Of a stretch of 64,000 nt of DNA, positions 30,364-42,400 are shown in pieces. The stretch lies in assembly GCA_030272585.1 (NCBI GenBank), contig BSYQ01000007.1, positions 5,708,001 through 5,772,000 of the forward strand, written 5' to 3'. The notes beneath the pieces were generated by a model. The model was given only the letters and a program-made list of their open reading frames with translations, did no database searches and was not told the origin of the DNA. This DNA is from Bryopsis sp. KO-2023. Its lineage: Eukaryota > Chlorophyta > Ulvophyceae > Bryopsidales > Bryopsidaceae. The translations under genes were made by a program, and so were the position numbers. Each line of letters begins with the position of its first letter. Position 1 is the stretch's first letter.

Positions 30364-32728
30364 GAATCCAACGCCACCTGACGACGACGCCGTGCAGGCG
30401 TGATCGGCAAGACAGAATGGAGACACACGCGCGCGCCAATTGTGGCAAGCCGAGTCTGGCGATGGAATAGCAGCCAGACCTCGCCCGGTACACCCTTGGG
30501 GCATGTCCCACGTGACGGACGCGTTTGACATTCTTGATCGGCTTCAATGATAAGTGTGAGAGCAGATTGGCATCTCACCAAACCAAGTGATCCACCGCAG
30601 TGGACGGTTGGCGTGCATTGTTATGATCTCGTCTCGCTTTTCGTTGCCGTTGCTCAAAGTTTCGTCGTCCATCCAAGTTGCTGCCGAGTCACTTAGTGTG
30701 CTGAGCGCAATCGATGTGTGTTGAAAGGGTGCGTTCGATTGTTCTGTGTCTACCGCATCTCGTTGTTGAAGGCAACAGCAATGCACTGCCATGCTGATTG
30801 GTGAAAAAAAAGACCTCAACTCCGAAGATTACGTCAAGTGTATGTTGGAGAACTCACGGGACGCGCGCGCGTGGAAAATCTCATTCGCTGGTGAACTGCT
30901 GGAGGGAGTTCTCTCCCTTCGAAGGGAGAATGGGGTGGAGAACTGAATCGTAGTCCCGTACATGGTCAGTACGTGTAGTCCAGAGGTGGGCTGGAAGGGA
31001 GGGTGTTGTGAACTAACCGCTTTTACACGAAGATTTGTCCAAAGTTCCACAAAGTTCCGTTATATGCTTTCCCCAGTTTCTGTCAAGCATGCGAAACGCC
31101 ACATGATTTCGATCAAATGGATCAACAGAGGGATTCGATTTCGGTGGAGCTGGAGGTACTCACCAACATGTCCTGTTTTGCTTGCGCTTGCCACCTGCCA
31201 AGGAAATGAAGCACCACGCTGTGTTGAGATTGAATGAACGGACTGGGTTTTCCTGGAACAGAGAAGACAGTGACGTGGAATCGACGTTTTGTAACGGTGT
31301 AGAAGAAAGTGAAAGTGAGCAGTCCAGAGTGGAGATGATAGCTCCTTTTTTTTTTACCCCTGTGAGGGTGAAAAGTGGAACGGCGAGGGATAACAGAGTT
31401 GAACGATTGCTTAATTGGTTGTGGCGCAAACGGCGAGCTGGTGGCTGGAGGTTTGCAGATGCGTTTGTGGTGGCCAATTGGCATTGCAATGCTCGTCGTG
31501 CTCTTGAGGGAAGAACCGACCTTGACTCCGCACACTAAATAAGAACACCGCTATTAAACCTTCAATGGAAAAGCAAGTATTATCTTCACAATTGTTGAAG
31601 ACTTTTAAAAGTCTCCAATAAGGATTCAAATTTGAATCCTTATTGCGCCCAATAGACAACACTTTGCTGTAACTCACATGTCTTTGAGACCAGAACCTGA
31701 TACTTCAATCCCATCGCAGCTCTTACCGACTAACTTGACAATCTAGGAATTCCATCGTGGCTATTCACTTGTCAAAACGCTCTCGCCTTGTTCAGCCTAG
31801 TTTTGTTTCGAGTGTATTTTACTCCTTTAAAAAGATAAGTGGATTTCTGCTGCAAAATGTGCAACAAAAACAACACAAGAAGGCAGTCAACGCCATTCGA
31901 TTCATGGAGGCATCAATACGGCGCACAGTGCCCCCAACAATACGAACAGCTCTCAACGAAAAGAGTCAGACGAAGCAACTGTGGTGGCTCGGCTACTGTC
32001 CCACAATTGACATTCATAACTAGGACAGTTTCTTGAAGCCGTTTTTCAAAAAGCAGATGTCACTAGTGTCGTCTTGGTTAATGGGTGTCACCGAAAAACA
32101 AAAGTTCGCAGAGAACACCTTTTCCCGACCACCAAAACTCAATCAGAATGTCTTTTAGCCAAAAATCAGAATGGCAGATTTGGGGTCCACAAAAGGGCCA
32201 AAACATTTTATTACAAGATGATTTTTGGGGCCACAAAAGGATCACATTCACCCAAAGTTTGTAAGGCCTGGCCCACATCCAAGAAATAAATCGAGTTTCC
32301 ACAAAAATCAAAACCAACAACATTTAGTAAGTGCTATATAAACACCAAGCCTTGTAATCCTTGTTTCCTTGTTTACCAATTTTATGGTAATTTCTGTTTT
32401 TGAAGTTGGGCCACATTCTATTTTTTCAGGACAAAATTGGGGCCACAAGAGGGTCACAACTAGATGAAATGGCCAAATTTAGGGCCACTTTAAATTGAAA
32501 AAAAATACACTGCTTGGAACTCGCAGAAGATAGCAATTTAATGGAAGTGATTGTCATCATCTTTTTCTTCCACATTTTAACAAGTTTTCCCATCCACGTA
32601 CGAAGTGCCTGGATCGCCAGACCATCTTGGGCCGTCCAATCTCATTTCTTTTGGTTCTCGTGGCCAAGGTCGTCAAGGGAAATATTCTCGATAGACAGCG
32701 AGGTGGTAGAAAGCGAAGTTGAGCAAAG
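30364..32728. other. Intergenic region with a palindrome and short direct repeats
   Basis: No exon can be supported here. The stretch has a 30-bp perfect palindrome (31616-31645) and three loose copies of a GGGG(C/T)CCACAA(A/G) motif between about 32175 and 32460. The last part is the upstream region of PRP4. The first kilobase has G+C close to that of coding exons and open frames on both strands, so a missed small gene cannot be excluded. Confidence 0.35.
31616..31645. repeat. Perfect 30-bp palindrome
   Basis: The half-site CAATAAGGATTCAAA is followed directly by its exact reverse complement, with no spacer. The chance of this arising in 64 kb of random sequence is very small. It may be a remnant of a mobile-element end, a hairpin-forming site or a regulatory element; nothing beside it decides between these. 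Confidence 0.92.
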
Positions 32729-35700
32729 ATGGCTGCTCAAGGCGCGAAGGCGGTTCGCCGAACCGATATGGCGGATCCTTTGGAAACTTTGCAGCTGCCT
32801 CAGGTTCGATGAAAAAAATTCCGAGGGCCGAAAAAAAAGGAAACGATCAGCAAAACGATGGACAAGTTTGAGAAGTGGTGTCTGGTTATTGTTTAGATGC
32901 AGAGGCAAAAATGTACATCCAAACTATTATCTCCAATATTTTTCCTTTGATTTATTTTGCCTTCAAGCATGCGATTAATAGATAATTAATCAGCAGATAT
33001 GTTTTATCTAATGTCAGAGTTTTTTGTGAAGCCACTGGCACCAGCCAGATGCAGGCTTCCCCCCTCCCATAAATTGCTGCAGTGGCCAATCTATATCTGA
33101 CAAAATCAATAGATGCACATCATTAATTACACTAAATAATATGTTACTGTGAACAGGACATTTTTTTCCCTCAGACTTATATTTTTTCCATTGTTATTGT
33201 TCTATAATCTTTTTTGTGTGTGATTTCCTCCGCCACCGAAATTTTGGATTGCAGACAAGCAGAGTGGCAAAAGAGAGGCAGGAGCAAATTCTAAAAGACT
33301 TTGAAATGCGAAGAAAAATTCAATCCACCGTGGTCCCCACCGACTCAGCACAAGTGAAGCAAGTGCTGAGAAATCTAGGGGAGCCGATCACTCTGTTTGG
33401 TGAAAGAGAGGCAAGCCATCCATTACATAACATCACAACAAATAGAACAAAATAATGTCGAAAATGTCGGATGCAGAAAAACTGCTAAACTGAAATTTAA
33501 ATTTGAGAATATGATTTGGATTGTTGTATGAATGTCCTTCACCTGGAAGTAATCCATTTTTTTTCTCCAACTTTGTGAGAAAAGCACCATCTCCCTTTCC
33601 CCCCACCTCCCCCCCCAAAAAAAGAAAAAGAAAAGAAAAGCGGCCCTCCTAAACCTGAGTTTTTAGTGGTGTGCAGATGGAAAGGCGAGAACGGCTGAAA
33701 AGAATAGTGGCCGAGCGAGATGTGCCTCTGTCTGCAGCACATGGGGAAAGCGGTCAGGAAATGTTGATTGAGGTTCAAAAAGATCAAAAGGAGGTGTTCT
33801 ACACCGAGGGAGTCGAGGAGTTGATGTCGGCCAGGCAAGAAATCGCTCAGTGGTCGCTGGTCAGAGGAAAATCCAGAATTGCAACTGCTAAGAGAAAGCG
33901 AGAAACAGGGGAAGAGGTGAGTTTATGGCTGAAATTAAGATGCAATGTCTTTTAAATCTAGAAGCCCCTGATGAGGTGCCTCCACAATTCTTTGGAGTTG
34001 TGGAAGAAACCATGTGCGAATCGTTGCAGAGCGAGCATGTTGGTTGTGCTTTGTACTGTTTGTTTTGAATTGCGTGGGTGGTCTATGTCAGACAGATGCT
34101 GCAAGCCAGATCAAGTCGTTAGGATTGAACTCGATGATGAGCGAAAGCAGTGAAATCGCAGATGCACGGCCAGTCAATTGCTGCGTGTACTCGCCAGACT
34201 CATCACTGATTTTGACAGCAGGTGCGAATAAATTCTCCATCCCCAGGTCCCCACTCTTAAAATCAATTTTCCTGGAAGTGGCTTGATGTTGTGAAAAAGG
34301 CACCTGGGGAATTTCTGGTCAAAGTTTGGAGCTGTGCCCCCAAAAAACCCTCTGGAAGTGCAAAAGAAAAACGGAATCTGTGAATATGAAATGTTATTTT
34401 TTCTTCTGCATAACAACAGGATGGAGTGGCGTTGCGAAAGTATGGTCGGCTGCCGAATGCAAACTAAAAGTTGAATTTCAATGTCACGACGAGCGATGCA
34501 CTGGGGCTGCTTGGCATCCACACTCAACCCAGGAGACATCCGGCGATGTTTTATCGCTGGCAACAGCATCGGCTGACTCAACCGCCAAGCTCTGGACAAA
34601 CACAGGTGTAGAAAACGAATCGCCAGTTGAAGCTTCCCCATTTTGCTAGGCATCAGTACCAAACCTCTCAGTTCACGCGACTTTCAGCCTTGATTCAGCT
34701 CATGTTGCACGGAGCCCTTCTTATCAAATGAATAGCGTATGTTGGTTATCGTCCGGGAGTGTTTTATGACCTTCATTGAACAGGTGTGAAAATTTCTTAC
34801 TCTGGTTGAATATCTGATGAAACCGGCTGAGTCTTTCAGGGAAGCTGCTGAAAACCTTGGAGGGACACACCGACAGACTGGCAAGAATAGCCTTTCATCC
34901 AATGGGAAAACATTTGGTGAGCAGTTTTTGTTTTTTTTATTATTTTTCAACACTTCCTTGTTGATGGATTTTTTCGGGTAACCTTTGAATTTCTTATGTA
35001 TGTTTGCTCCCCCCCCCTCCTTTTTTGAAAGGCTACGGCGAGTTTCGACACGACTTGGAGGTTTTGGGATGTGACGACCGGAGTGGCGCTTCTGGAGCAA
35101 GAGGGCCACAGTAGAGAAGTCTATTCAGTGGCTTTTCAGTCAGACGGGGCCCTAGCAGCTTCAGGGGGACTGGACGCTATAGGTGTGTTCAGTGATTATT
35201 CAAAATGACTTTCCATGTTCCTGTTCCATTTATCTCTGGGGTCTATCAGCTTCGATCAAGCTGGAAAAAAACCCACCACCCTTTGGGCCCCTGCTTAAAG
35301 AAAGGAATTATGTTGATTTTATGTGTTGTACTGACAGGGAGGATTTGGGACTGTCGAACGGGGCAAAGCATTATGACTCTACAAGGCCATGTGAAAAAAA
35401 TCCTGTCGATGGATTTCTCACCGAATGGCTACACTGTGGCATCTGGTGGGGCATTCACCTTTGTTCCTCTTCTAAGTTTTTGTGGGAGTTGCAATGTCCC
35501 CCCTCCTTTACTTCCTTTAGCGATCGACTGGGTGGTTTTGTATGGAATCTGCACAGATTTATGCAACAGGGAAATAAGGGGGGAAAGAGTGGGTTGAGTT
35601 TCTGAAACCGCCAACCGATCTCATTTGTTTATCGATTAGTTGTGTCAGTTTTGACCTTCCAACTGTTATTTATGGATTCTCTGTCCAGGTGGTGTGGAAT

Positions 35701-36408
35701 AAGGCCTTTGTCTTTCAGTAGCTTTGGGTTTGCTTTGCATGTTTCCATTGCTGCTTATCGTTTTTTTCCGCAGGCAGCGAAGATAACACTTGCAGAATTT
35801 GGGACTTGCGGAAGAGGCAGTGTGTTTACACAATCCCAGCGCACACACTGCTGATTTCCAGAGTCAAATTCGACCCAGATGGAGTTTTCATTCTGACGGC
35901 TGCATTCGATAAACTTGCAAAGGTGCAATCAGGCCAAGGGGAAAAAAGAAAAAGAATTTGTGGTTACGTTTTCCTTGTTCAGTACTGACGAGGATTCGAA
36001 GTTGTGTCAATGATGTGCATAGTTCTTGGACAGAAATAAGAAATAAGTGTGAGAAATAAGTGACTTTTTTTTTGCTCATTTTTTTTCCCTTCTCAATTAT
36101 TATTTTGCTGATCTTTTTTTTCTTTTTTTTTTGGGGGGGGAAATATCTCGGATTCTATTTTGACACCTTTTTGACATGTGTTTTTGATGTGTGCTTGACA
36201 GACTTGGTCAGCAAAGGATTTCTCCTTGACAAGTGTGTTAGCTGGGCATGAAGGTAAGATCATGGAGGCTGATGTTGCACCTGATGGATCGTCCAGAATC
36301 GTCACAGTCGGGTATGATAGGACTCTCAAGTACTGGGGCCCCCAGCCAGAACTAGCTCTTGATGTTGATGATAAGCAGGAGGATGGTGAAAAAATGGAGA
36401 TCGTTTGA
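32729..36408 (+). CDS. PRPF4: U4/U6 small nuclear ribonucleoprotein PRP4 (WD40)
   Basis: Ten exons (32729-32803, 33255-33410, 33677-33916, 34092-34221, 34420-34605, 34840-34916, 35032-35182, 35338-35445, 35774-35922, 36202-36408) give 492 residues in phase. The N-terminal SFM (splicing factor motif) reads [17 protein letters not shown] then RRERLKRIV, as in PRP4 of animals, plants and fungi. Seven WD40 repeats follow, for example [23 protein letters not shown] with [36 protein letters not shown] with CRIWD, and LKYWG. PRP4 binds PRP3 in the U4/U6.U5 tri-snRNP and is needed for spliceosome assembly in the nucleus. Human PRPF4 has 522 residues, so the length fits. The second intron starts with GC (GAG/GCAAGC), a known minor donor class; the others start with GT. 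Exon 1 is inferred from phase and reading ([11 protein letters not shown]). Confidence 0.93.
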
Positions 36409-36926
36409 AAACAATGACAGAAAAATCAACTAGCTGGGTATGGAAAGAAGAATGATATAGTGTGGACATTCGGTGCTGTTTTTGATTCCTGGAAATTTAC
36501 TCGTTTGCTTTGTTCAATGTTTTTTCACGTCTCGTTTTTTTGTGTGGAAACGCTGTATGTAACTGGGATTTTCTTCTCAGAAACGAAGTACTGATACACA
36601 AATGCAAGCCATGCAGCCAATCATGTTCAGCATCAGTGGGGCAATGCTAAACACACAGAGGAGTGTCTGGATGGAAGCTTGCGATGCTGTCAAATTGTCT
36701 AAGGATGTGTCCATGCATCTAGAGCCTTCTCACAGTATTTGAAAACAGAAGGACCCAAAAAAGTAGTGTTGTTTATTTACAGAAGATACAAAACTACGAG
36801 ACAGATGCGACATCATCCCATTGTAGTGGTACACAACTGAGGAGAAAGCACAAAATTGACTACTCAGATCAAAACCGGCTGAAAAACAAAATATGGTGGA
36901 ACCCCAAAGCATGCCATCAAGCTTTA
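36409..36926. other. Intergenic, convergent 3' flanks
   Basis: About 0.5 kb between the stop codons of PRP4 (+) and the small membrane protein (-). It contains 3' UTR sequence of both genes, presumably; I see no gene in it. Confidence 0.4.
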
Positions 36927-37757
36927 TCAATCTTCTTTGGATCTCTTCGTTCCAATGTGGGCCAACACCCCAGCAAAGGCTCCAGCAGCACCTCCACCGA
37001 GAACGACGGCCGGGACCTTGCTGACAAAACTTGCTGCCAGAAGACCACCTAGAAAAGTGCCTGCGCCAGCAAATTGGTCCACTCTGTTTTGGCCTTCATT
37101 GTAATGCAGCCGGTACACACGATCCTCCAACCCATCTTGGTCCATGCCAACGTATTTTGCAGTACACATCAGTCCTGACAATAAAAACAAAAATAGACAG
37201 TAAGAATACTCCACCAGGTTTTGAGGAGGACGTGGGGCAACGAATCCATCAGAAAGGATGCCAATCGTCGAACTTCGCAGCGAATTTAAAGATTTGTCAT
37301 ATGGTTTCCGAAAGAACAGCTCCATCAGAATTTGTTTTTAGACATATGTATTTAGTCCATCCCACTACATCACCATCCGAAAACTTCAACAGAAAACATT
37401 TTCATTACAGCCAAAAACAGCAATATTTCTTTGCTGAAAACGGGTCACGCTTCCTCCTAAAAACAAATTTTTCTTCCTGAATGTCCCATCAACACTGAAC
37501 GGATCAGAACACCCCGGGCACCTTGCATCGCGCCACTTACCAGACAATCCGACTCCAACGCCCGCACTTCTGCCCAACAAAGTCAAGATTTTCTCCACGT
37601 CAAAAGATTTCCCGCTTCGGTACATACCGAAAGCCGCAATCGGCGCCACCACAGCGACTCCGATCGTACCCCCAGCTTGCCAACCCTTCTGCAAGACATG
37701 CGAGTACAAGCGAGCGCCGGGCCAACTGCTGGGATCGAACTCCTTTTCTGCCTCCAT
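36927..37757 (-). CDS. Small glycine-rich membrane protein, unrecognised
   Basis: Two minus-strand exons (37757-37541 and 37174-36927) join in phase to 154 residues. Hydrophobic Gly/Ala-rich segments lie near residues 29-46 (TIGVAVVAPIAAFGMY), 58-76, 110-125 and 128-145 (PAVVLGGGAAGAFAGVLAHI), so two to four membrane helices are likely. Between them is a conserved-looking polar stretch, YRLHYNEGQNRVDQFAGAG. The C-terminus is basic and acidic (TKRSKED). Multiple small-residue helices are reminiscent of Tim17/22-type or other inner mitochondrial membrane proteins, but I cannot place it in a family. The start at 37757 is the first ATG in a frame that opens further upstream. Confidence 0.72.
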
Positions 37758-37929
37758 TGCACCACGGAAAACACGTTTTCGAACCCCCAAAAGCGAGTTT
37801 TTAAAATATTTGAATGGATTCGGTTGCGAGAGGGTGACGCCGACAGTCCCATCTTTCCATCACTTTGACTCAAGGTTATGACAGGTTTGTGAAGCGAAAA
37901 CTCATCATAGCCACGAAGACCCACAGAAC

Positions 37930-38536
37930 TAGGGATGGGACATTACGCCTTACGCCAGAATTTACGCGTAATTTTACGCGTAATTACGCGAAATTACGCG
38001 GGGGGTAGCGTAACCTTACGAGGTTACGTTTCCTGCGTAAACTTTACGCGTAATTACGCGAACTGCAAACCCCCAAGCGTAAAAAAATTGTCCCATTTTT
38101 CGCATTATTTCATTTTTATTCCGTTTAAAGTGAATCGTGTCAAAAGTTTTGATCACTTTTTCTTTTTCTGTGTTCCCAAAACACACTCTTTGAGATTGAT
38201 ACAATGTTTTCGGATTCTAATCACATTTCATATAAAGATATTCATGTTAAGATTATTTATAAATGCAATTTAGGAGCATTGACATTTCAGAATCCTTCCG
38301 AGGAGCGCCCATTTCACCTTATAACGTGTAAGAATGTGTATGTAAGCTCTCCTTTGCAAAAAATATTCAAGAAGCACCCAGGGAAAGGGCTCATTACGCA
38401 ACTTTTCATAGCTATTACGCGAAATTTGCACCTCATCATGCCTTGTTACGTGAACTGTTACGCCATTACGCGTATTACGTTACGTATTACGCAATTACTT
38501 ACGCCAAATTCTCTTGGCGTAATTTTCCCATCCCTA
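37930..38536. mobile_element. Non-autonomous hAT-type miniature transposon (MITE), 607 bp
   Basis: The element begins TAGGGATGGGACATTACGCC and ends with the inverted form, GGCGTAATTTTCCCATCCCTA minus one base, giving terminal inverted repeats of about 20 bp. It is flanked by a perfect 8-bp target duplication, CACAGAAC (37922-37929 and 38537-38544). An 8-bp duplication and TAGGGATG-type ends are the marks of the hAT superfamily. Both subterminal regions are packed with TTACGCG/CGCGTAA units in both orientations, which in hAT elements are typical transposase-binding sites. The middle (38080-38380) is A/T-rich and has no transposase. The perfect duplication suggests a fairly recent insertion. 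It sits between two divergent genes, some 170 bp upstream of the membrane-protein start and 335 bp upstream of the kinase start. Confidence 0.93.
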
Positions 38537-38871
38537 CACAGAACGTAGAACGCACACGTACTGGCCTGACGGGATGCGCAGCCAGATCACAGAAACCGCT
38601 GGCGTCGTCCGAGGGGAGAATTTGAAAACAAAAGAACATGGTCAGGGGTGTCGCTAGTATTCTAGCACCAGACCGCACCCACTGCTTTGGTTCAACACTC
38701 CGCTCAAGAAACCCCTACTAGTTTTAAGAATACTAGAGGGTCTTCCGTTGTGACGTCCCTGTATTCGTCCATTGGTCGTAACATCGTTGCGTTTTGTAAA
38801 GAACCTAAAGCGTTGGCTGTAGCAAAGAAGCGCATCCCGCAGGGAAGAAACGAGAAAAGACGCACACGTCG

Positions 38872-40809
38872 ATGGTGTCAAAGACGGACGAAGTTTTGTA
38901 CGAAGACGAAGAGCTTTCCTTTCGCAATGGGGACTCGCTTAACGGTTATCAAGTGAACGGTCGCGCAGGCGTTGGAACTTTCTGCGTCGTGTTCGAATCA
39001 CAAGGACGAGAAAGACCTGTTGCAATAAAACTTGCGAAGCAGAGATACACTTCAGAGAAAGACGTCCGCGCGATCGACACCGAAGAGCGTGTCGTCGCGT
39101 TCCTCAACCAAACTTACCCGGAAGCGCCAATAATCAACCAGATTGAGACTTTCGAGCACGAAGGCCGTCGATGTATGGTGATGGAACGTGCACACGGGAC
39201 GCTCTGGGACACCGTAGGGCTGGACTGGCCCACACGAAAGAAGCTGCTGTTCGAGATCGCCGTCGGGCTGGCGGTCTTGGAAGATGCCGGGGTAATTCAC
39301 GCCGATCTTAAGCCCTGTAACGTCCTTTTGGTCGACGATAGGCCAAAACTCGCGGACTTCAACTGCTCGAAGTGGTTCGAGTCGTCAGGGCGGTACTATG
39401 GGGAGAACGGAACTCTGCGTTACATGGCTCCAGAAACGCTCTTGGACGGCGTTTTGGACACCAGCTCAGATGTGTGGGCGTATGGCTGCGTTGCGGCTGC
39501 GGTGCTTTGGGGTGACGACGTCTTTCCACAAAACACCCATGTGGACGTCGTCGGGGCAATCGTCGATCTCTTGGGACAGCCGCCATTCGAGTCCAGCCTC
39601 CGCACGTCGTTTCTCGAGCTCAGTCGAGACGACACTCGTGCGTATGGATCGGGTTACAGTTGGAGCTTGGGCGAATTGGTTTCGTCCAGCGCGGTGGACG
39701 AGTGCGATGGAGAACACGTGCTTGACCTTCTTTCCAAGGTGACGCCCTTGTTCTTGTGGGCGTTATGACCCACGAGGGCTTCCAATCAAAACCTCGTCAT
39801 CCAGCGTTGTCGTCCTGTAATTGTCAGAGAAAAACATAGTCGTCATCTACAGCTTGAGACGGATCAACATGCATAGTATTCCAGAGGATTTTGATATGCA
39901 GTGACAGATGCAAATTATTGTGGGTCCGAAAATTGCTGTTGGGTGAGCATCAAACCAAATCAAAATTTCAGAACTGAATTGAGTGTACATCATATTATCC
40001 CCCCCAACTAGATTCACCTTGCCACACTTATATGTTTGATCGGCAGTTATGCAATGCAGGTGCTTCAATGGAGTCCAGAAAACCGGCTGTCCCCCAAGAA
40101 GCTTCTGGAGCATCCACTCTTCGCAGGGATGTCTACTGACGTCCAATTCTCGAACGAAACCATGAAGCAAAACCGTGCACAAGCTTTCGAATCCCTGCAG
40201 AGCTGTTGCCAATCAGAAACCCACAGGTGGGACATCGAGAAAAGCTGCGAATGGGACAGTGTGGCCGATTCCAGCCAGTGCTGGGGACTGGACTGGGGGT
40301 GGAATTGTGCTGCTGACACTGGTGGTCAGAGCGACTGGGGGTATTTTCCACAAGACACGCCCGCTGAATTGGAAAGGAGTGAATTGAGCGAGGTGGGTTG
40401 GGGAGAGGGGGGCTCTGTAAATAATGAACCATGTGCTCCTTGGGGTGGGCCAGAGGATTGGTCCAATTGGGACGATTTTGAAAATTATGCCAGTGGGTGG
40501 AAATTTGATGCGGATGACATAGCAACCCCAGATGAAGAAGAGCTGTCCGAGGGGGGCCCTGCTGTGGACACCAACTCGAACAGATTGAATGAAGTACTGG
40601 GCTCTGTTGAAAATGACTGTGAAATTGAGAATTATGTTGAGCAAGGCCCGGATGACTGTGGAATCGAAAATTATGTTGAGCAAGGTCCGGAAGAGGAAAG
40701 GGCCGTAGCGGGTTGTGAAAATGTTGAGAGAAGGGCCACGATTGTTGATAATTGGTGTTTTTTTTGGGATTGTTTTTTTTCCAGGTTTTTTTGGGGAAAA
40801 AAAGCTTGA
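38872..40809 (+). CDS. Atypical protein kinase (DYRK/PRP4-like) with Trp-rich acidic tail
   Basis: Two exons (38872-39738 and 40060-40809) encode 538 residues. The kinase domain spans about 22-310: glycine loop GRAGVGTFCVVFES, VAIK (Lys 53), IHADLKPCNVLL (Asp 145), LADFNCSKW (Asp 162), YMAPE and DVWAYGC, ending LLSKVLQWSPENRLSPKKLLEHPLF. The HADLKP loop, the closing motif and the overall order resemble DYRK/CLK/PRP4-kinase relatives. DFG is replaced by DFN, with an odd Cys-Ser-Lys-Trp activation start. The tail (about 330-538) is acidic and rich in Trp and Gly (WGLDWGWN, DWGYFPQD, WGGPEDWSNWDDF) and carries a near-perfect tandem repeat of IENYVEQGP. No membrane segment is seen. The substrate is unknown. 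The last 30 residues or so may be altered by a small intron ending TTTTTTTTCCAG near 40782. Confidence 0.82.
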
Positions 40810-42400
40810 ATAAGTGTTTATTATATCTTGGGCCAGGGTTAAGGGGCCCTGCGGTAAAGGCAAAGTGAAATTCTAGTGCAGGAAAGCGAGAAAAAAAGAA
40901 AAAGGTTCCTGCCATTCAAGCAGGAAATATCAAAGAAAGAAATGTTCAAAAAGGAAAAAATAGCTTAAGAAAAGAAACAAAAAATATGGCAATTTGAAAA
41001 AACAAGACCATGACTTTTGTTCCTTATGAGAGAGGGATTTCTGTACAGAAAAAAGGACCGTGAAAAAAAAAACTGAGGGAAGGGAGGCGAAGTTGTTTTA
41101 GTGAGCAGAAGTCAGTTCCATAAAATTTGGAGACGGAAAAAAAAGACCAAAGAAAAAGAAGTTCGACCCTGTGGTGTTGTTTTTTGTGGGCCGCTGGTGC
41201 TTTGATGTAGATTTCTAACGGACTCCATTTCGATCGAAAGAAAAGAAAAACAAACTGGAAGCGACAGCAAGGGAACATCCTAAAATCTTTTTTTTTTTTT
41301 AAGGGGGGGAGGTGGGAGGGATGTGATGCCCCTCTTTGCTTTGTTCTGTCCACAGGAAATTTTCTTCAAGTGTGTCTTATTGATTTGGAGAAATAATATG
41401 TCCTGGTGAGTGTGGACCCCATCGTTGTTATAAGAAAGACTTTGAAGCTTTGGGAAGCATTAGCTTTTGAGGTCGAAAGGAGTGTTCGAAGCATCCAGTT
41501 CATGAGCCATTCTAGGTGTTTTGGGGAATAAGGGGTTTCGAGACATGGGCTCAAATATTCTCCCCAAGCAATCTAGGTAACTACCTGTTTTGTAAAAATA
41601 TTATTGATTCTGCCCAAAAGCGGGCTTCCTTGGAGTGAGTGAATAATGTAGTGAGATGGCTTCTCATGGATTTGACTGGAGGTGAACGAAGAGAATTTGA
41701 CAGAGAATTCGCCTACTATCCTGACTTCCAGAAATAAACAAAAAAAACAACTCAACAAACGCCTTTCGTCTCCTTTTGCTACTTTGTGAGGTATAGTTCA
41801 CAACCCCCAATCATTCCTGCATAGTTCAGGCCATCACATTCCAACAAGACACCAATTACAACAAAAGTTTGCCTGTAAAAGTGTGTTCCCCCTTCCCTTT
41901 TTTTCCAGATTTTTGTTGGTTTTGTTGAATCTTCACGGTCGGTCTTTTTTTCCCAGTTGTTGAGTAGAAGTGAAGCAAGGAGAAGGTTCGAACCTTGGTC
42001 TGAACTCAACACCAGTGCAAAAGTTAAGATAGCCGGTGCACTACGATTCCTCCATTCACTCACATAGAACATTTACGAATTCACATCGCGAGCAGGACAA
42101 AATCACGTGCCATTATCCATGCACGGAAAGGGGATGCATCCGTCACACATTGGTAATGTGGATTCGACACTATGTGTTCAAGGGAAAACGGATTGCCAGC
42201 ATATCGTAGTTTCCTTCCCACGCTTTCTCCCTTGAGCATACGGTGCTTCGACCACATAGCCCTGTTCAGACAAGCCAGCGCACGGCGAGCGTAAAAAAAA
42301 ATAGAGTTCTTACTTCGATGGGGTCGCGGCTGCGACAAAGCAGAATACCCAAACTGTAAGTGATGCACGATGCACGGAAACTGGTGTTCCCTCGAGAAGT
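40810..42400. other. Intergenic; one tRNA-like promoter pair
   Basis: No coding exon can be supported. On the minus strand near 42046-41985 an A-box-like TAGTGCACCGG and a B-box-like GGTTCGAACCT lie 49 bases apart, as in a tRNA-derived element, but the acceptor stem does not pair, so it is not a functional tRNA gene. The left part is A/G- and T-rich low-complexity sequence. Confidence 0.35.

Noticed and set aside
41980-42062. Functional tRNA gene on the minus strand
   Set aside because: A- and B-box-like sequences are present, but the acceptor and T stems do not pair, so it was not called as a tRNA.
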